Source of the DNA: Bosea sp. ANAM02
Lineage (GTDB): Bacteria > Pseudomonadota > Alphaproteobacteria > Rhizobiales > Beijerinckiaceae
Assembly (NCBI RefSeq): GCF_011764485.1
Contig: NZ_AP022848.1
Coordinates: forward strand, 4,120,001-4,184,000
DNA: 64,000 bases
Direction: 5' to 3'
Notes under the pieces: model-generated
The model's input: only the letters and a program-made list of their open reading frames with translations
Told to the model about the DNA's origin: nothing
Databases searched by the model: none
In this document: positions 1 to 8,834 of the stretch, one piece after another
Numbering within the stretch: the stretch's first letter is position 1
How the letters are laid out: the number at the start of each line of letters is the position of its first letter
Position numbers and translations under genes: made by a program

Positions 1-1
1 C

Positions 2-2035
2 GACTACTTCCTCGGCGCCACCGTGTTCAGCGCCGCCCTCGGCTATAGCTGCTATGTCGCGCTGGTTCAGACGGACGATCCTGCCGCCCATATCACCTCG
101 GTCGCCTCCACCATCGCGCTGGCGTCGGGCTATGTCGCGCGCAATGCCGGCAGGCCGAAATTCGTCGCCGTGCAGCTTCTGACCTTCTGCATCCCGATGG
201 CGATCGGCCTGATCGGCGCCCATAACCCCTATTACCGCTATATCGGCTATTTCGCCTTCCTCTACGTGGCGGCCAATATCGCGATCACCAACTCGCTGCA
301 CCGCAACCTGCTGGCGCTGAGCGACGCCAACAAGCAATCCAAGGCGTTGGCTTCCGCCCTGCATTCGCAGAACCTGACGCTCGACGCCGCGCTCAACACC
401 ATGATCGACGGGCTGGCGATGTTCGACCGCAGCCTCAAGCTCGCGGTCAGCAACGCGCCTCACAGCACGCTCTACGGCCTGCCCGAGACGCTCGCCCTGC
501 CCGGCACGCCGCTGACCGCGATCGCGCGTTTCCTGGTCGAGCGGCAGGTTATCAGCCAGGAGCAGTTGCGCGACATCCGCACGGCGCTGACCGAGGTCCA
601 GGCCAGCCAGCAGGCGACGAGCCGCGAGCTGGTGACGCGGGGCGGGCTCGTGCTGGTCGTGACGCTCGCGCCGGCTGCCGAGGGCGGCATCCTGATGCTC
701 ACGGAGGATGCCACCGAGCGCAAGGCGACGGAGGCGCGCATCGAGCAGATGGCGCGTTTCGACGAACTGACCGGGCTCGCGAACCGCTTCGAATATACCA
801 CCCAGATCGGGGAGGCCTTCGCCAAGCTGGAGCGCACGGGCGAGGGCTTCGCGCTGCTCTATCTCGATCTCGACGGCTTCAAGCAGGTCAATGACAGCCT
901 GGGCCACGATATCGGCGATCGGGTGCTGATGGAGACCGCGAGCCGCCTGCGCGGCGCGATCCGCGGCAACGACATGCTCGCCCGCTTCGGCGGCGACGAG
1001 TTCCTGCTGATCCTGCCGTCGGCGGACCATCTCGCCGTCACCGCCATCGCGCAGCGGATGATCGACGTGATGTCGCGGGCGTTCGATGTCGACGGCAAGA
1101 CCGTCTACGTGACGGCGAGCATCGGCATCGCGATGGCTCCGCTCGACGGTGCCAATCCGGCCGACCTGCTGCGTCATGCCGATACGGCGCTCTACAAGGC
1201 CAAGTCCGCCGGCCGGAACATGCTGATGTTCTTCAACCCGGCCATGGCCGAGGAGATGATGGAGCGGCACGAGATCGAGGTCGACCTGCGCAAGGCCTGC
1301 ACCGACGGCTCGCTCGAGCTCTACTACCAGCCGATCATCGACCTGAAGACCCAGAAGATCGTGTCGCGCGAGGCGCTGATGCGCTGGCGCCATCCCACCC
1401 GCGGCATGGTGCCGCCGGGCGTGTTCATCCCGATCGCCGAGCAGTCCGGCCTGATCGCCGGCATGGGCGACTGGGCGATCCGCCAGGCCTGTCGCGACGC
1501 CGCAGGCTGGGAGCCAGGCATCGGCGTTTCCGTCAACGTCTCGCCGCTGCAGTTCCGCGAGCCGCTCCGGATCGTCGAGTCGGTCAAGCAAGCCCTTCTC
1601 GCCTCGCAGCTCGAATCACGGCGCCTGATGCTCGAAGTCACGGAATCGCTGTTGATCGAGGATGACAAGCTGGCGCTTTCGGTGCTCGATGAATTGCGGG
1701 CGCTCGGCGTGACCTTTGCGCTCGACGATTTCGGCACGGGCTATTCCTCGCTCGCCTATCTCTCGACCTATCCGTTCGCGCAGGTGAAGATCGACCAGAG
1801 CTTCGCGCGCGAGGTGCACACCAACGAGGCCTCGAAGGCCGTTATCGAGGCGGTCTGCCAATTGGCGCGCCGCCTGCAGATGAATGTCGTGGTCGAGGGC
1901 ATCGAAACCGAGCAGCAGCGCATCGCCGTCCAGCTGCTCGGCGCCCACCGCGCCCAGGGCTTCCTGTTCGGCCGCCCGGAAGCGCTGGCCAGCATCAAGG
2001 GCCGCAACGGCAGCGGCAATCGCAGCGTCGCCTGA
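2..2035 (+). CDS. GGDEF-EAL cyclic-di-GMP cyclase/phosphodiesterase, 5' partial
   Basis: Makes and breaks the second messenger c-di-GMP at the inner membrane. The frame is open from the left edge, so the true start lies outside; 677 residues are visible. The first ~90 residues are hydrophobic membrane segments, followed by a PAS-like stretch (DALNTMIDGLAMFD), a GGDEF domain and an EAL domain. GGDEF is preceded by the inhibitory I-site RGND at the standard five-residue distance. The EAL half keeps EALMRW, NVSPLQF, LEVTES, DDFGTGYSS, KIDQSF and VVEGIET. Both active sites therefore look intact (seen); which activity dominates in the cell cannot be told. It stands alone, with no obvious partner beside it. 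Confidence 0.93.
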   Translation, partial: DYFLGATVFSAALGYSCYVALVQTDDPAAHITSVASTIALASGYVARNAGRPKFVAVQLLTFCIPMAIGLIGAHNPYYRYIGYFAFLYVAANIAITNSLHRNLLALSDANKQSKALASALHSQNLTLDAALNTMIDGLAMFDRSLKLAVSNAPHSTLYGLPETLALPGTPLTAIARFLVERQVISQEQLRDIRTALTEVQASQQATSRELVTRGGLVLVVTLAPAAEGGILMLTEDATERKATEARIEQMARFDELTGLANRFEYTTQIGEAFAKLERTGEGFALLYLDLDGFKQVNDSLGHDIGDRVLMETASRLRGAIRGNDMLARFGGDEFLLILPSADHLAVTAIAQRMIDVMSRAFDVDGKTVYVTASIGIAMAPLDGANPADLLRHADTALYKAKSAGRNMLMFFNPAMAEEMMERHEIEVDLRKACTDGSLELYYQPIIDLKTQKIVSREALMRWRHPTRGMVPPGVFIPIAEQSGLIAGMGDWAIRQACRDAAGWEPGIGVSVNVSPLQFREPLRIVESVKQALLASQLESRRLMLEVTESLLIEDDKLALSVLDELRALGVTFALDDFGTGYSSLAYLSTYPFAQVKIDQSFAREVHTNEASKAVIEAVCQLARRLQMNVVVEGIETEQQRIAVQLLGAHRAQGFLFGRPEALASIKGRNGSGNRSVA

Positions 2036-2142
2036 ACAGGCGGGAACTTCGCTTTAATTCCGGCATGGCACCGCAACGGCCTTGATTCCGCCGGCGCGGC
2101 AACGCATCAGCGATCGGGGACGACAGCGAAACGGGACATCCG

Positions 2143-3588
2143 GTGAGCGACGGCACAGCCAAGGCGGCGAGACCAGCCGCGTTGACACCCGATATCTGCG
2201 TCATCGGCGCGGGCGCGAACGGCATCGCACTGGCGATCGCGGCGGCGGCCTTCGGCGTTCCCGTCGTCCTGATCGAGCGAGACGCCACCGGCGGCGACCA
2301 GGGGCCGCTCGCCGTTCGCGCGTTGATCGAGGTTGGAGTGCGCGCGCAAGCGCTGCGCGATGCCGGACGCTTCGGCCTTCCAGCCGCCGAGCCGCAGCCG
2401 AATGCGGCTCAGATCCATGACCATGTCCAGCGAGCGCTGGCCACCGACCGGGCCAATCACGCAGCCGAGCGACTGGCCACGCTCGGTATCACCGTCATCC
2501 GGGGCGAGGCCCGCTTCACCAGCCGCAGCACGGTCACCGTCGAAGGACAGCCGATCAAGGCCCGCCGCTTCGTCATCGCCACCGGCGCGCGCACCATTCC
2601 GCCCGCGATGGAGGGGTTCGATGCGGTTCCGGTTCTGCTGGAGAGCGACCTTGCCGGCCTGACCCGGCTGCCGGAACGACCGATCGTACTGGGCGGTGCA
2701 GGCGCCGCCCTGGCGCAGGCCCTGCATCGGCTCGGCTGCACGGTGAACCTCGTCGCTCCCGATGGCCTGCTGGCGGGACATGACGCTGAAGCGGCAACCA
2801 TCCTGCGTCGCCGCCTGCTGCGCGAGGAATTGGCGCTTCACGAGAACGGCGAGCCGCTGCGGGCGGAGCGCACGCGCTCCGGGCTTCGCCTCGTCCTGTC
2901 CTCGCCTGCCGGCGAGACGATGATCGAGGGCTCGCATCTCATCCTCTGCGGCCCGCGCCGGCCTGCGATCGAGGAGCTCGACCTCGATCTCGCCGGCATC
3001 CGCCACGATGGCTCCGGCATCACCGTCGACCGCAGCCTGCGGACGAGCAATCGCCGCGTCCATGCTCTGGGAGCCTGTGCAGGCGGCGCTGCAACCGCCC
3101 CCTCCGATCGGGCCGGCGAAGACCATGTCGGGCCCGTACTGCGGAGCATCCTGTTCCGTCAGCCGATGAAGATCGATCCGGCAAGCGAGCCACGCGTCGC
3201 CTGGAGCCGGCCGCAGGTCGCCTCGCTCGGGTTGTCGGAGGCTGAGGCCCGCAAGGCAGCAGGGACGATACAGGTGCTGCGCTGGCCGTTCTCCGAGAAC
3301 GCCGCCGCGCAGGCGGCCGGCGAGACGGAGGGCTTCGTCAAGGCGATCGTCGACCGGAAGGGCCATATCCGCGGCGTCACCATCGTCGGCGAAGACGCCA
3401 GCGAATTGATCGCGCCGTGGTGCATCGCGATGCGCGCCGGGCTCGGCATCGGCACCATGGCCGGCATGCCGCTGCCGGCCGGTGCCCGCTCGGATGCATC
3501 GCGGCGTGCCGCGCTTTCCTTCCACGCGGCTTCGACCACGCGGCCCGGCCTGCGCCGCCTCATCGGCTTTCTGCGGCGTTTCGGCTAA
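2143..3588 (+). CDS. Dihydrolipoyl-dehydrogenase-like FAD/NAD oxidoreductase lacking the redox disulfide
   Basis: A 481-residue two-dinucleotide-fold flavoprotein of the pyridine nucleotide-disulfide oxidoreductase family. FAD-binding GAGANG sits near residue 22, the second Rossmann motif (VLGGAGAAL) near 185, and a C-terminal dimerisation region begins near 340 (AWSRPQVASLGLSEAEA). Family members carry a CxxxxC redox pair just after the first fold (GGTCLNxGCxPSK). Here that place reads GGDQGPLAVRALI, with no cysteine. The usual C-terminal HxHPTxxE is also not visible. It is thus unlikely to act as a normal lipoamide, mercuric or glutathione reductase; the substrate is unknown. A GTG start is taken. 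The next gene begins 11 bp downstream, so co-transcription is likely. Confidence 0.8.
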   Translation: MSDGTAKAARPAALTPDICVIGAGANGIALAIAAAAFGVPVVLIERDATGGDQGPLAVRALIEVGVRAQALRDAGRFGLPAAEPQPNAAQIHDHVQRALATDRANHAAERLATLGITVIRGEARFTSRSTVTVEGQPIKARRFVIATGARTIPPAMEGFDAVPVLLESDLAGLTRLPERPIVLGGAGAALAQALHRLGCTVNLVAPDGLLAGHDAEAATILRRRLLREELALHENGEPLRAERTRSGLRLVLSSPAGETMIEGSHLILCGPRRPAIEELDLDLAGIRHDGSGITVDRSLRTSNRRVHALGACAGGAATAPSDRAGEDHVGPVLRSILFRQPMKIDPASEPRVAWSRPQVASLGLSEAEARKAAGTIQVLRWPFSENAAAQAAGETEGFVKAIVDRKGHIRGVTIVGEDASELIAPWCIAMRAGLGIGTMAGMPLPAGARSDASRRAALSFHAASTTRPGLRRLIGFLRRFG

Positions 3589-3599
3589 GATCGCCCACG

Positions 3600-5048
3600 A
3601 TGCATGCTCCGAAGCCAGCCCTGTCGGTCAGCCAACCGCGCGGCCTCACGCGCCTCGGCCTTTCGGCCAAGCTGCTGCTCGTCACCGTGCTCTTCGTCAT
3701 GCTGGCGGAGGTGCTGATCTATCTGCCCTCGATCGCGAATTTCCGGCGCAACTGGCTGCATGACCGGATCGCGGCGGCGCAGGTGGCCGCGCTGGTGCTT
3801 GAGGGCGCGCCGGAGGATGGCCTGCCCGAGGGTAGCGAGAACCGCCTGCTGATGGGCGTCGGTGCCCGCGCGATCGCCGCACGCGTCGGCGGAGCGCGGC
3901 GCCTGCTCAGCCTCGATTCGATGCCGCCGCCGGAGGTCTCGCGCTCGGTCGACCTGCGCAACCTGAGCTGGGTGAACGCCATCGAGGAAGCACTTTCCGT
4001 GCTCGTCTCGCCCGCGACCATGCCGATCCGCGTGGTCGGCGAGGCTGTCGGCGGCGCCGATTTCGTCGAGATCGTCATCGACGAGGCGCCGCTGCGCCGG
4101 GCGATGCTGAAATTCTCCTGGAGCCTGCTGCTGATCTCGCTGCTGCTCACAGGCCTCACCGCGCTCGCCGTCTATATCGCGCTCAATGCGCTGATCATCG
4201 GGCCGATCCGGCATCTCGCCGCCAATGTCATGGAATTCGAGGCCGACCCGGAAAATCCCCGGCGGATCATCGAGCCTTCGCTGCGCGCCGACGAGATCGG
4301 CGAGGCGGAGCGCGCGCTCGCCCGCATGGAGGCGACGCTGGCCGACGAATTGCGCACCAAGAAGCACCTCGCCGAGCTCGGCCTCGCCGTTTCCAAGATC
4401 AATCACGACCTGCGCAACATGCTGGCGGCAGCGCAGCTCATGTCCGACCAGTTGATCGAGACCCGCGACGCCAAGATCCGCCGCTTTGCGCCGCGCCTGA
4501 TCGCGACGCTGGGGCGCGCCATCGATTTCTGCCAGGCGACCCTCGCCTATGGTCGCGCCGCCGAGGCGACGCCCGCGATCCGGGACGTCGCGCTGCGGCA
4601 GCTCGTCGCCGAACAGGCCGAGATGCTCGGTCTCGGCGAGGGCAAGCAGCCGCGCTTCGAGAACCGGGTGCCGCCCGAACTCTCCGCTCCCTGCGACCCC
4701 GACCAGATGGCGCGCGTGCTGACCAACCTGATGCGCAACGCGATCCAGGCGCTGACGCGGGCAGGCCCCGATCCGGGCGACATGCCCGTGCTGACGGTCA
4801 CGGCCGGGCCGGAGAACGGTTCGGTGGCACTGCGCGTCATCGACAACGGACCCGGCGTGCCCGAGCGGGCGCGGGCCAACCTGTTCCAGGCCTTCCGCGG
4901 TTCGGTGACGCCGGGCGGCACCGGGCTTGGGCTGGCCGTCGCGGCCGAGCTGGTCCGGCTTCATGGCGGCTCGATCGCGCTCGAATCGTCCGATACCGGC
5001 GCCGTGTTCGCAGTCATGCTGCCAGCGCGGCGCGCCAACGGGCATTGA
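3600..5048 (+). CDS. Sensor histidine kinase (HAMP, HisKA, HATPase)
   Basis: Membrane histidine kinase of 482 residues. The ATG at 3600 was chosen because upstream codons lie inside the preceding gene. TM1 is near residues 20-40 (LLLVTVLFVMLAEVLIYL), then a ~140-residue periplasmic sensor, TM2 near 175-200, and a HAMP linker. The phosphoacceptor helix has the less common form INHDLRNMLAAAQ, with the histidine followed by DLRN. ATP-binding N box NLMRNAIQAL, G1 box DNGPGVP and G2 box GTGLGLA are intact. No response regulator gene is adjacent, so the phosphorelay partner is unknown. The regulator at 8008-8688 is too far away and points the other way. Confidence 0.9.
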   Translation: MHAPKPALSVSQPRGLTRLGLSAKLLLVTVLFVMLAEVLIYLPSIANFRRNWLHDRIAAAQVAALVLEGAPEDGLPEGSENRLLMGVGARAIAARVGGARRLLSLDSMPPPEVSRSVDLRNLSWVNAIEEALSVLVSPATMPIRVVGEAVGGADFVEIVIDEAPLRRAMLKFSWSLLLISLLLTGLTALAVYIALNALIIGPIRHLAANVMEFEADPENPRRIIEPSLRADEIGEAERALARMEATLADELRTKKHLAELGLAVSKINHDLRNMLAAAQLMSDQLIETRDAKIRRFAPRLIATLGRAIDFCQATLAYGRAAEATPAIRDVALRQLVAEQAEMLGLGEGKQPRFENRVPPELSAPCDPDQMARVLTNLMRNAIQALTRAGPDPGDMPVLTVTAGPENGSVALRVIDNGPGVPERARANLFQAFRGSVTPGGTGLGLAVAAELVRLHGGSIALESSDTGAVFAVMLPARRANGH

Positions 5049-5053
5049 ACAAA

Positions 5054-5154
5054 GCGCGTCATTCTCGGGCGGAGCGAAGCGCAGACCCGAGAATCTCATG
5101 ACCAGAGGGCGCTGGTTTCCGAGATGCTCGGGTCAAGCCCGAGCATGACGCGCG
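5054..5154. repeat. Intergenic palindromic element, GTCAT...ATGAC family
   Basis: Two hairpins in series bounded by GTCAT and ATGAC. The first pairs TTCTCGGG with CCCGAGAA; the second pairs GATGCTCGGG with CCCGAGCATG. The central segment is nearly identical to the element at 32690-32773. It lies between two convergent genes and could serve as a bidirectional transcription stop. Confidence 0.85.
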
Positions 5155-5168
5155 TATGATTTACCGCC

Positions 5169-5798
5169 CTACTGGCTCGCCCAGATCACCCGCGCCATGA
5201 AGGCGATCTCGGTATTGTTCAGCACGCGGTCGGCATGCTCCGGGTTGAGCGAGGCGAGCTCGACCGTCTTGGCCGTCTGGCGCTTGAGCTGCTTGGCCAG
5301 CACCTCGCCCTCCACCGTCTTGACCACGACGCGGTCGCCGCGCCGAACCGTCGCGGTCGGCGAGACGATGATGGTGTCGCCGTCGCGATAGAGCGGCAGC
5401 ATCGAATCGCCGGAGATTTCGAGCGCATAGGCCTTCTCGTCGGCGACGCCCGGAAAGGCGACCTCCTCCCAGCCCGTCCCGACCGGAAAGCCGCCATCGT
5501 CGAAGAAGCCGCCGGAGCCCGCCTGGGCGAAGCCGATCAGGGGAATCGTGCGCGCCGGCGCGGGCTCCCGACGCAGCACCACGCTCATAAACTCGTCGAA
5601 GGAGGCGCCGGTCGCGGCCAGGATCTTGGAGATCGATTCGGTCGAGGGCCAGCGCTCGCGCCCGTCGGGCGCGACGCGCTTGGAGCGGTTGAAGGTGGTG
5701 GCATCGAGCCCGGCCTTGCGGGCCAGCCCCGAGGCGGTGAAGCCGTAGCGCTGTGCGAGCGTGTCGATCGCCCCCCAGATCTGGTCATGTGACAGCAT
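5169..5798 (-). CDS. HTH transcriptional repressor with S24 (LexA-like) peptidase domain
   Basis: A 209-residue CI/LexA-type repressor. An N-terminal helix-turn-helix region (ASGLARKAGLDATTFNR, residues ~20-40) is followed by an S24 peptidase-like domain. That domain has a candidate Ala-Gly cleavage site (FAQAGSGG), the serine in SGDSMLPLY and the lysine in VVVKTVEGE. Such proteins repress until self-cleavage is triggered, often by RecA filaments. The start at 5798 (MLSHDQ) was preferred over the longer open frame because the upstream codons contain the promoter and a dyad. No phage genes are near, so this is a chromosomal regulator. Likely autoregulated through the dyad at 5842-5861. Confidence 0.85.
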   Translation of the reverse strand: MLSHDQIWGAIDTLAQRYGFTASGLARKAGLDATTFNRSKRVAPDGRERWPSTESISKILAATGASFDEFMSVVLRREPAPARTIPLIGFAQAGSGGFFDDGGFPVGTGWEEVAFPGVADEKAYALEISGDSMLPLYRDGDTIIVSPTATVRRGDRVVVKTVEGEVLAKQLKRQTAKTVELASLNPEHADRVLNNTEIAFMARVIWASQ

Positions 5799-5841
5799 CG
5801 CGCGGGCCTCGCTTCGCTCTTGCCGTTTGGCGGGGATTGAA

Positions 5842-5875
5842 GATAGGAAATATCCCCTATCGTATAAGATTTCAA
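5842..5875 (-). promoter_or_regulatory. Promoter with overlapping operator dyad for the S24 repressor
   Basis: On the minus strand, TTGAAA (5870-5875) and TATTTC (5847-5852) are 17 bp apart, fitting a housekeeping promoter. A 20-bp dyad, GATAGGAAATATCCCCTATC (5842-5861), pairs at 8 of 10 positions and covers the -10 box and part of the spacer. A repressor bound there would block RNA polymerase, which is why autoregulation by the gene starting at 5798 is inferred. Confidence 0.5.
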
Positions 5876-5963
5876 TCCGAATCTCGCCACAATCGGACAA
5901 CCGCTTGCGGAATCCTCCTGCCAGCGTTTAAGCCGGGGCCGACATTCGCACGCGAGACCTCCG

Positions 5964-6308
5964 GTGCCCCTGATCTACAAGATATGCCCTGACGCGCTCT
6001 GGTCGGAAGCCGAGGCCAAGGGCCGCTTCGACGGCGCCCCGATCGATCTCGCCGACGGCTACATTCATTTTTCCACGGGCGCGCAGGTCGCCGAGACCGC
6101 CGCGAAGCACTTCGCCGGGCAGGAGAGGCTCCTCCTCATCGCCATCGACGACGGGCGCCTCGGCTCCGAATTGCGCTACGAACCCTCGCGCGGCGGAGCC
6201 TTGTTCCCGCATCTCTATGCTTCGCTCGATCCGAAGGTCGTCCGCTGGATCGCGCCCATGCTGTTGAAAGCCGACGGCAGCCACACCCTTCCGGAGACGC
6301 TCGCATGA
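5964..6308 (+). CDS. DUF952 domain-containing protein
   Basis: A 114-residue soluble protein of the DUF952 family, recognised by [17 protein letters not shown] near the start, the central [12 protein letters not shown] and the end region [11 protein letters not shown]. Members resemble a small glutathione S-transferase-like or ADP-ribosyl-transferase-like fold, but no reaction is established. GTG start at 5964. Its last four bases overlap the pyrD start (ATGA), so the two genes are translationally coupled. This DUF952-pyrD pairing is familiar in Hyphomicrobiales. Confidence 0.85.
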   Translation: MPLIYKICPDALWSEAEAKGRFDGAPIDLADGYIHFSTGAQVAETAAKHFAGQERLLLIAIDDGRLGSELRYEPSRGGALFPHLYASLDPKVVRWIAPMLLKADGSHTLPETLA

Positions 6309-7393
6309 TCGGTGGCCTGTTCAACCTCGCCCGGCCGTTGATCCACCGCATGGATGCGGAGACGGCGCATCGCCTGACCGTCGCGGCGCTGGCCACCGCG
6401 CCCGCCATGAAGCCGGGGCCGGACGATCCCGTGCTCGCGACCGAGGCGTTCGGGCTGTCCTTCTCCAATCCGGTCGGCCTCGCGGCCGGCTTCGACAAGA
6501 ATGCGGAAGCCGTCGATGGCGCGCTCGGGCTCGGCTTCGGCTTCGTCGAGGTCGGCGGCGTGACGCCATTGCCGCAGCCCGGCAACCCGCGTCCGCGCGT
6601 CTTCCGGCTGCTGGAGGACGAAGCCGTCATCAACCGCTACGGCCTCAACAGCGAGGGCATGGAGGCCGTGGCGAAGCGGCTCGGGGGCCGCCTGCGCCGC
6701 AACGGGCTCGTCGGCGTCAATCTCGGCGCCAACAAGGAATCGGCCGACCGCGCCGCCGATTACGCCACGCTGGCGCGGCGGCTCGCCCCCCTCGCCGATT
6801 TCCTGACGATCAACGTCTCCTCGCCGAACACGCCCGGCCTGCGCGACCTGCAGGCGGAAAGCGCGCTCGACGATCTCGTGGCGCGCACGCTCGCGGCCCG
6901 AGACGAGGTCGCTACGATTGGCCAGCGCACGCCGGTCCTGATCAAGATCGCTCCGGACCTGACCTTGCCCGAGCTCGACGGCATGATCGCCGTCGCGCGC
7001 AAGCGCAATATCGACGGGCTGATCGTCTCGAACACCACGATCGCGCGCCCGGACAGCTTGCGCAGTGCCAGCAAGGGCGAGACCGGCGGGCTTTCCGGCA
7101 AGCCGCTCTTCACCGCCTCGACCCGCATCCTGGCCGAAGCCTTCCTGCGCGTCGAAGGGCAGTTCCCGCTGGTCGGCGTCGGCGGCGTCGATTCGGCTGA
7201 AGCCGCCTTCGCCAAGATCCGCGCCGGAGCGACGCTGGTGCAGTTCTATTCCGCGATGGTGTTCAAGGGGCCGGGGCTCGCGAGGGAGATCAAGAGCGGT
7301 CTCGCCACGCGGGCGCGGCGCGCCGGTCTGACGCGCCTCACCGCCCTGATCGGGCGCGATGCAGCGGCGATCGCGCGCGGCGAAAGGCTGTAA
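6305..7393 (+). CDS. pyrD: Dihydroorotate dehydrogenase (quinone), class 2
   Basis: Fourth step of pyrimidine synthesis: oxidises dihydroorotate to orotate with FMN, passing electrons to membrane quinone. The 362-residue length and amphipathic N-terminal extension (residues 1-40) are typical of class 2. Signature blocks are present: [33 protein letters not shown], the catalytic serine block [20 protein letters not shown], and the phosphate-binding GVGGVDSAE and [10 protein letters not shown]. The ATG overlaps the DUF952 stop. pyrF lies separately at 30967-31674. Confidence 0.96.
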   Translation: MIGGLFNLARPLIHRMDAETAHRLTVAALATAPAMKPGPDDPVLATEAFGLSFSNPVGLAAGFDKNAEAVDGALGLGFGFVEVGGVTPLPQPGNPRPRVFRLLEDEAVINRYGLNSEGMEAVAKRLGGRLRRNGLVGVNLGANKESADRAADYATLARRLAPLADFLTINVSSPNTPGLRDLQAESALDDLVARTLAARDEVATIGQRTPVLIKIAPDLTLPELDGMIAVARKRNIDGLIVSNTTIARPDSLRSASKGETGGLSGKPLFTASTRILAEAFLRVEGQFPLVGVGGVDSAEAAFAKIRAGATLVQFYSAMVFKGPGLAREIKSGLATRARRAGLTRLTALIGRDAAAIARGERL

Positions 7394-7410
7394 AGCTCAA
7401 GAACGAAGCC

Positions 7411-7449
7411 GTCATTCCAGGGCAGGCCAAGGCCTGAGCCCGGAATGAC
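7411..7449. repeat. Short palindromic element, GTCAT...ATGAC family
   Basis: A single 39-bp hairpin beginning GTCATTCC and ending GGAATGAC, with inner arms CAGGCC and GGCCTG. It lies between convergent pyrD and the DUF6460 gene and probably terminates pyrD transcripts. Confidence 0.75.
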
Positions 7450-7466
7450 TACGCAGTTCGGGTAAT

Positions 7467-7721
7467 CTACTTCCGCGCCGCGAAGAGCCGCATCAGCAGC
7501 CACAGCGGCACGACGATCAGGGCGCCGGCGATGACCCATTGGCCGACCTCGCGCACCGCGCCGAAGCCGAGCCCGGTGATCGAGCGCAGAAAGCGCGCGG
7601 CGGCCTCGTAGAGGCTCTGCGGGGACAGGCCGAGAAAGGCCATCGCCGCGCCGACCAGAAGCGAGATGAAGATCAGGCGGACGAGGACGCTGAGGGGCGA
7701 GCCGCCGAGAAACCGTTCCAT
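7467..7721 (-). CDS. Small DUF6460-like inner-membrane protein
   Basis: An 84-residue protein with two hydrophobic segments: VLVRLIFISLLVGAAMAFLG (residues ~12-31) and VIAGALIVVPLWLLMRLF near the end. The conserved-looking N-terminus MERFLGGSPL matches what I recall of DUF6460 proteins, so the ATG at 7721 is preferred over an ATG at 7736 and a TTG at 7751. Function unknown; no neighbour suggests one. Confidence 0.6.
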   Translation of the reverse strand: MERFLGGSPLSVLVRLIFISLLVGAAMAFLGLSPQSLYEAAARFLRSITGLGFGAVREVGQWVIAGALIVVPLWLLMRLFAARK

Positions 7722-7859
7722 GGAAGCGATGGCCATCCTGTTGCGCCCCAAGCCGATCCGGGGCGCTTCCGCGCTGTCTTAGCCTGAAACAGACCGCGCT
7801 TGAACGGGGACTGAACGGACGGCTTCGTTTGAAACCAGATTTGCCCGCATGAAACGCGG

Positions 7860-7964
7860 GTCATCCCGGGCGACAGCAGGGAGACCCGGGATCCATGCCG
7901 GAACATCTCTTTGTGAGGCTCCGGAATGGATCCCGGATCTCCGCTTCGCTCCGTCCGGGATGAC
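7860..7964. repeat. 105-bp palindromic element, GTCAT...ATGAC family
   Basis: Exactly 105 bp from GTCAT to ATGAC, with flanking bases extending the dyad (GCGG/CCGC). Left hairpin: TCCCGGG with CCCGGGA. Right hairpin: GGATCCCGGA with TCCGGGAT. Same length and layout as the copies at 10224-10328 and 51157-51261. It fills most of the gap between the DUF6460 gene and the response regulator. Confidence 0.88.
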
Positions 7965-8007
7965 CCGCGCTTTATAAAGGGCAGCTCAGCCTATCGGGAA
8001 ATAATCA

Positions 8008-8688
8008 TCAAGCCGTCGCGGAAGCACCTGCCGTCGCCCAGGCGGTTCCGGCTATCTTGGAGGCGGCGATCACCGCCTGCGTGCGGCTGTCGACGTCGAG
8101 CTTGGTCAGGATCGCCGAGACATGGGCCTTCACGGTCGCCTCGGAGACGCCGAGCTCGTAGGCGATCTGCTTGTTGAGAAGCCCCTCCGACAGCATCATC
8201 AGCACGCGCACCTGCTGCGGCGTCAGCGTCGACATGCGGCGGACCATGTCGGCGATCTCGGCATCCACGGGAGCTGAGAGATCAACCCCGGGCGGGGTCC
8301 AGACGCCGCCGTCGAGCACGGCGCGGATCGCCTCGCCCATCTGGGCGACATCGGCGGTCTTGGGCAGGAAGCCGAGCGCGCCGAACTCGATGCAGCGGCG
8401 AATCACCGCCGGGTCGTCATTGGCGGAGACGACGATGACCGGAATCTCCGGATGGTCGGCGCGCAGGAAGAGCAGGCCCGAAAAGCCCTGCACGCCCGGC
8501 ATGGTCAGATCGAGCAGGACGAGATCGGCATCGCCGCCGCCGGCCAGAGCCTCGGTCAGGGCTTCCAGCGAGCCGACCTCGCTGACCTCGGCCCCGCCGA
8601 GCGCGCTCGACACGGCCTGACGCAGCGCGCCGCGAAACAGCGGATGATCGTCCGCGATGACGATCCGCGTCGAAGGCTGCTTGCTCAT
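8008..8688 (-). CDS. NarL/FixJ-type response regulator
   Basis: A 226-residue two-component DNA-binding regulator. The receiver domain (residues 8-125) has the acidic pair in VIADDHPLFRG, the phosphoacceptor aspartate in LVLLDLTMPG, the switch threonine/serine region VVSAND and the lysine in FLPKTADV. The C-terminal LuxR-type helix-turn-helix (LTPQQVRVLMMLSEGLLNKQIA, then SEATVKAHVSAILTKLDV) spans ~150-210. The ATG at 8688 follows a strong AAGGAG ribosome site, which decides the start. No sensor kinase is adjacent. Confidence 0.92.
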   Translation of the reverse strand: MSKQPSTRIVIADDHPLFRGALRQAVSSALGGAEVSEVGSLEALTEALAGGGDADLVLLDLTMPGVQGFSGLLFLRADHPEIPVIVVSANDDPAVIRRCIEFGALGFLPKTADVAQMGEAIRAVLDGGVWTPPGVDLSAPVDAEIADMVRRMSTLTPQQVRVLMMLSEGLLNKQIAYELGVSEATVKAHVSAILTKLDVDSRTQAVIAASKIAGTAWATAGASATA

Positions 8689-8834
8689 CGCCCCACTCCT
8701 TAAAGCCTGCACCGCCCCCGCCCGAAGTGGCGTGCCCCGCTTCGGGCCGATGCATTCGTCCGACCGGGGCATTTTGCCTCAGGCCGGCTGCGCATCACAA
8801 GCATTGCGAGCGCAAGGCTGCAACCCATTCCGGC

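Noticed and set aside
3585..5099. 504-codon minus-strand frame
   Set aside because: Antisense to the histidine kinase; no domain motifs.
5169..5798. Possible prophage around the S24 repressor
   Set aside because: No integrase, terminase, structural or excision genes nearby; neighbours are core genes.
8720..8747. GCCCGAAG/CTTCGGGC hairpin upstream of the response regulator
   Set aside because: The stem is short with a 12-nt loop in GC-rich sequence; no T run and no relation to the start site was found.
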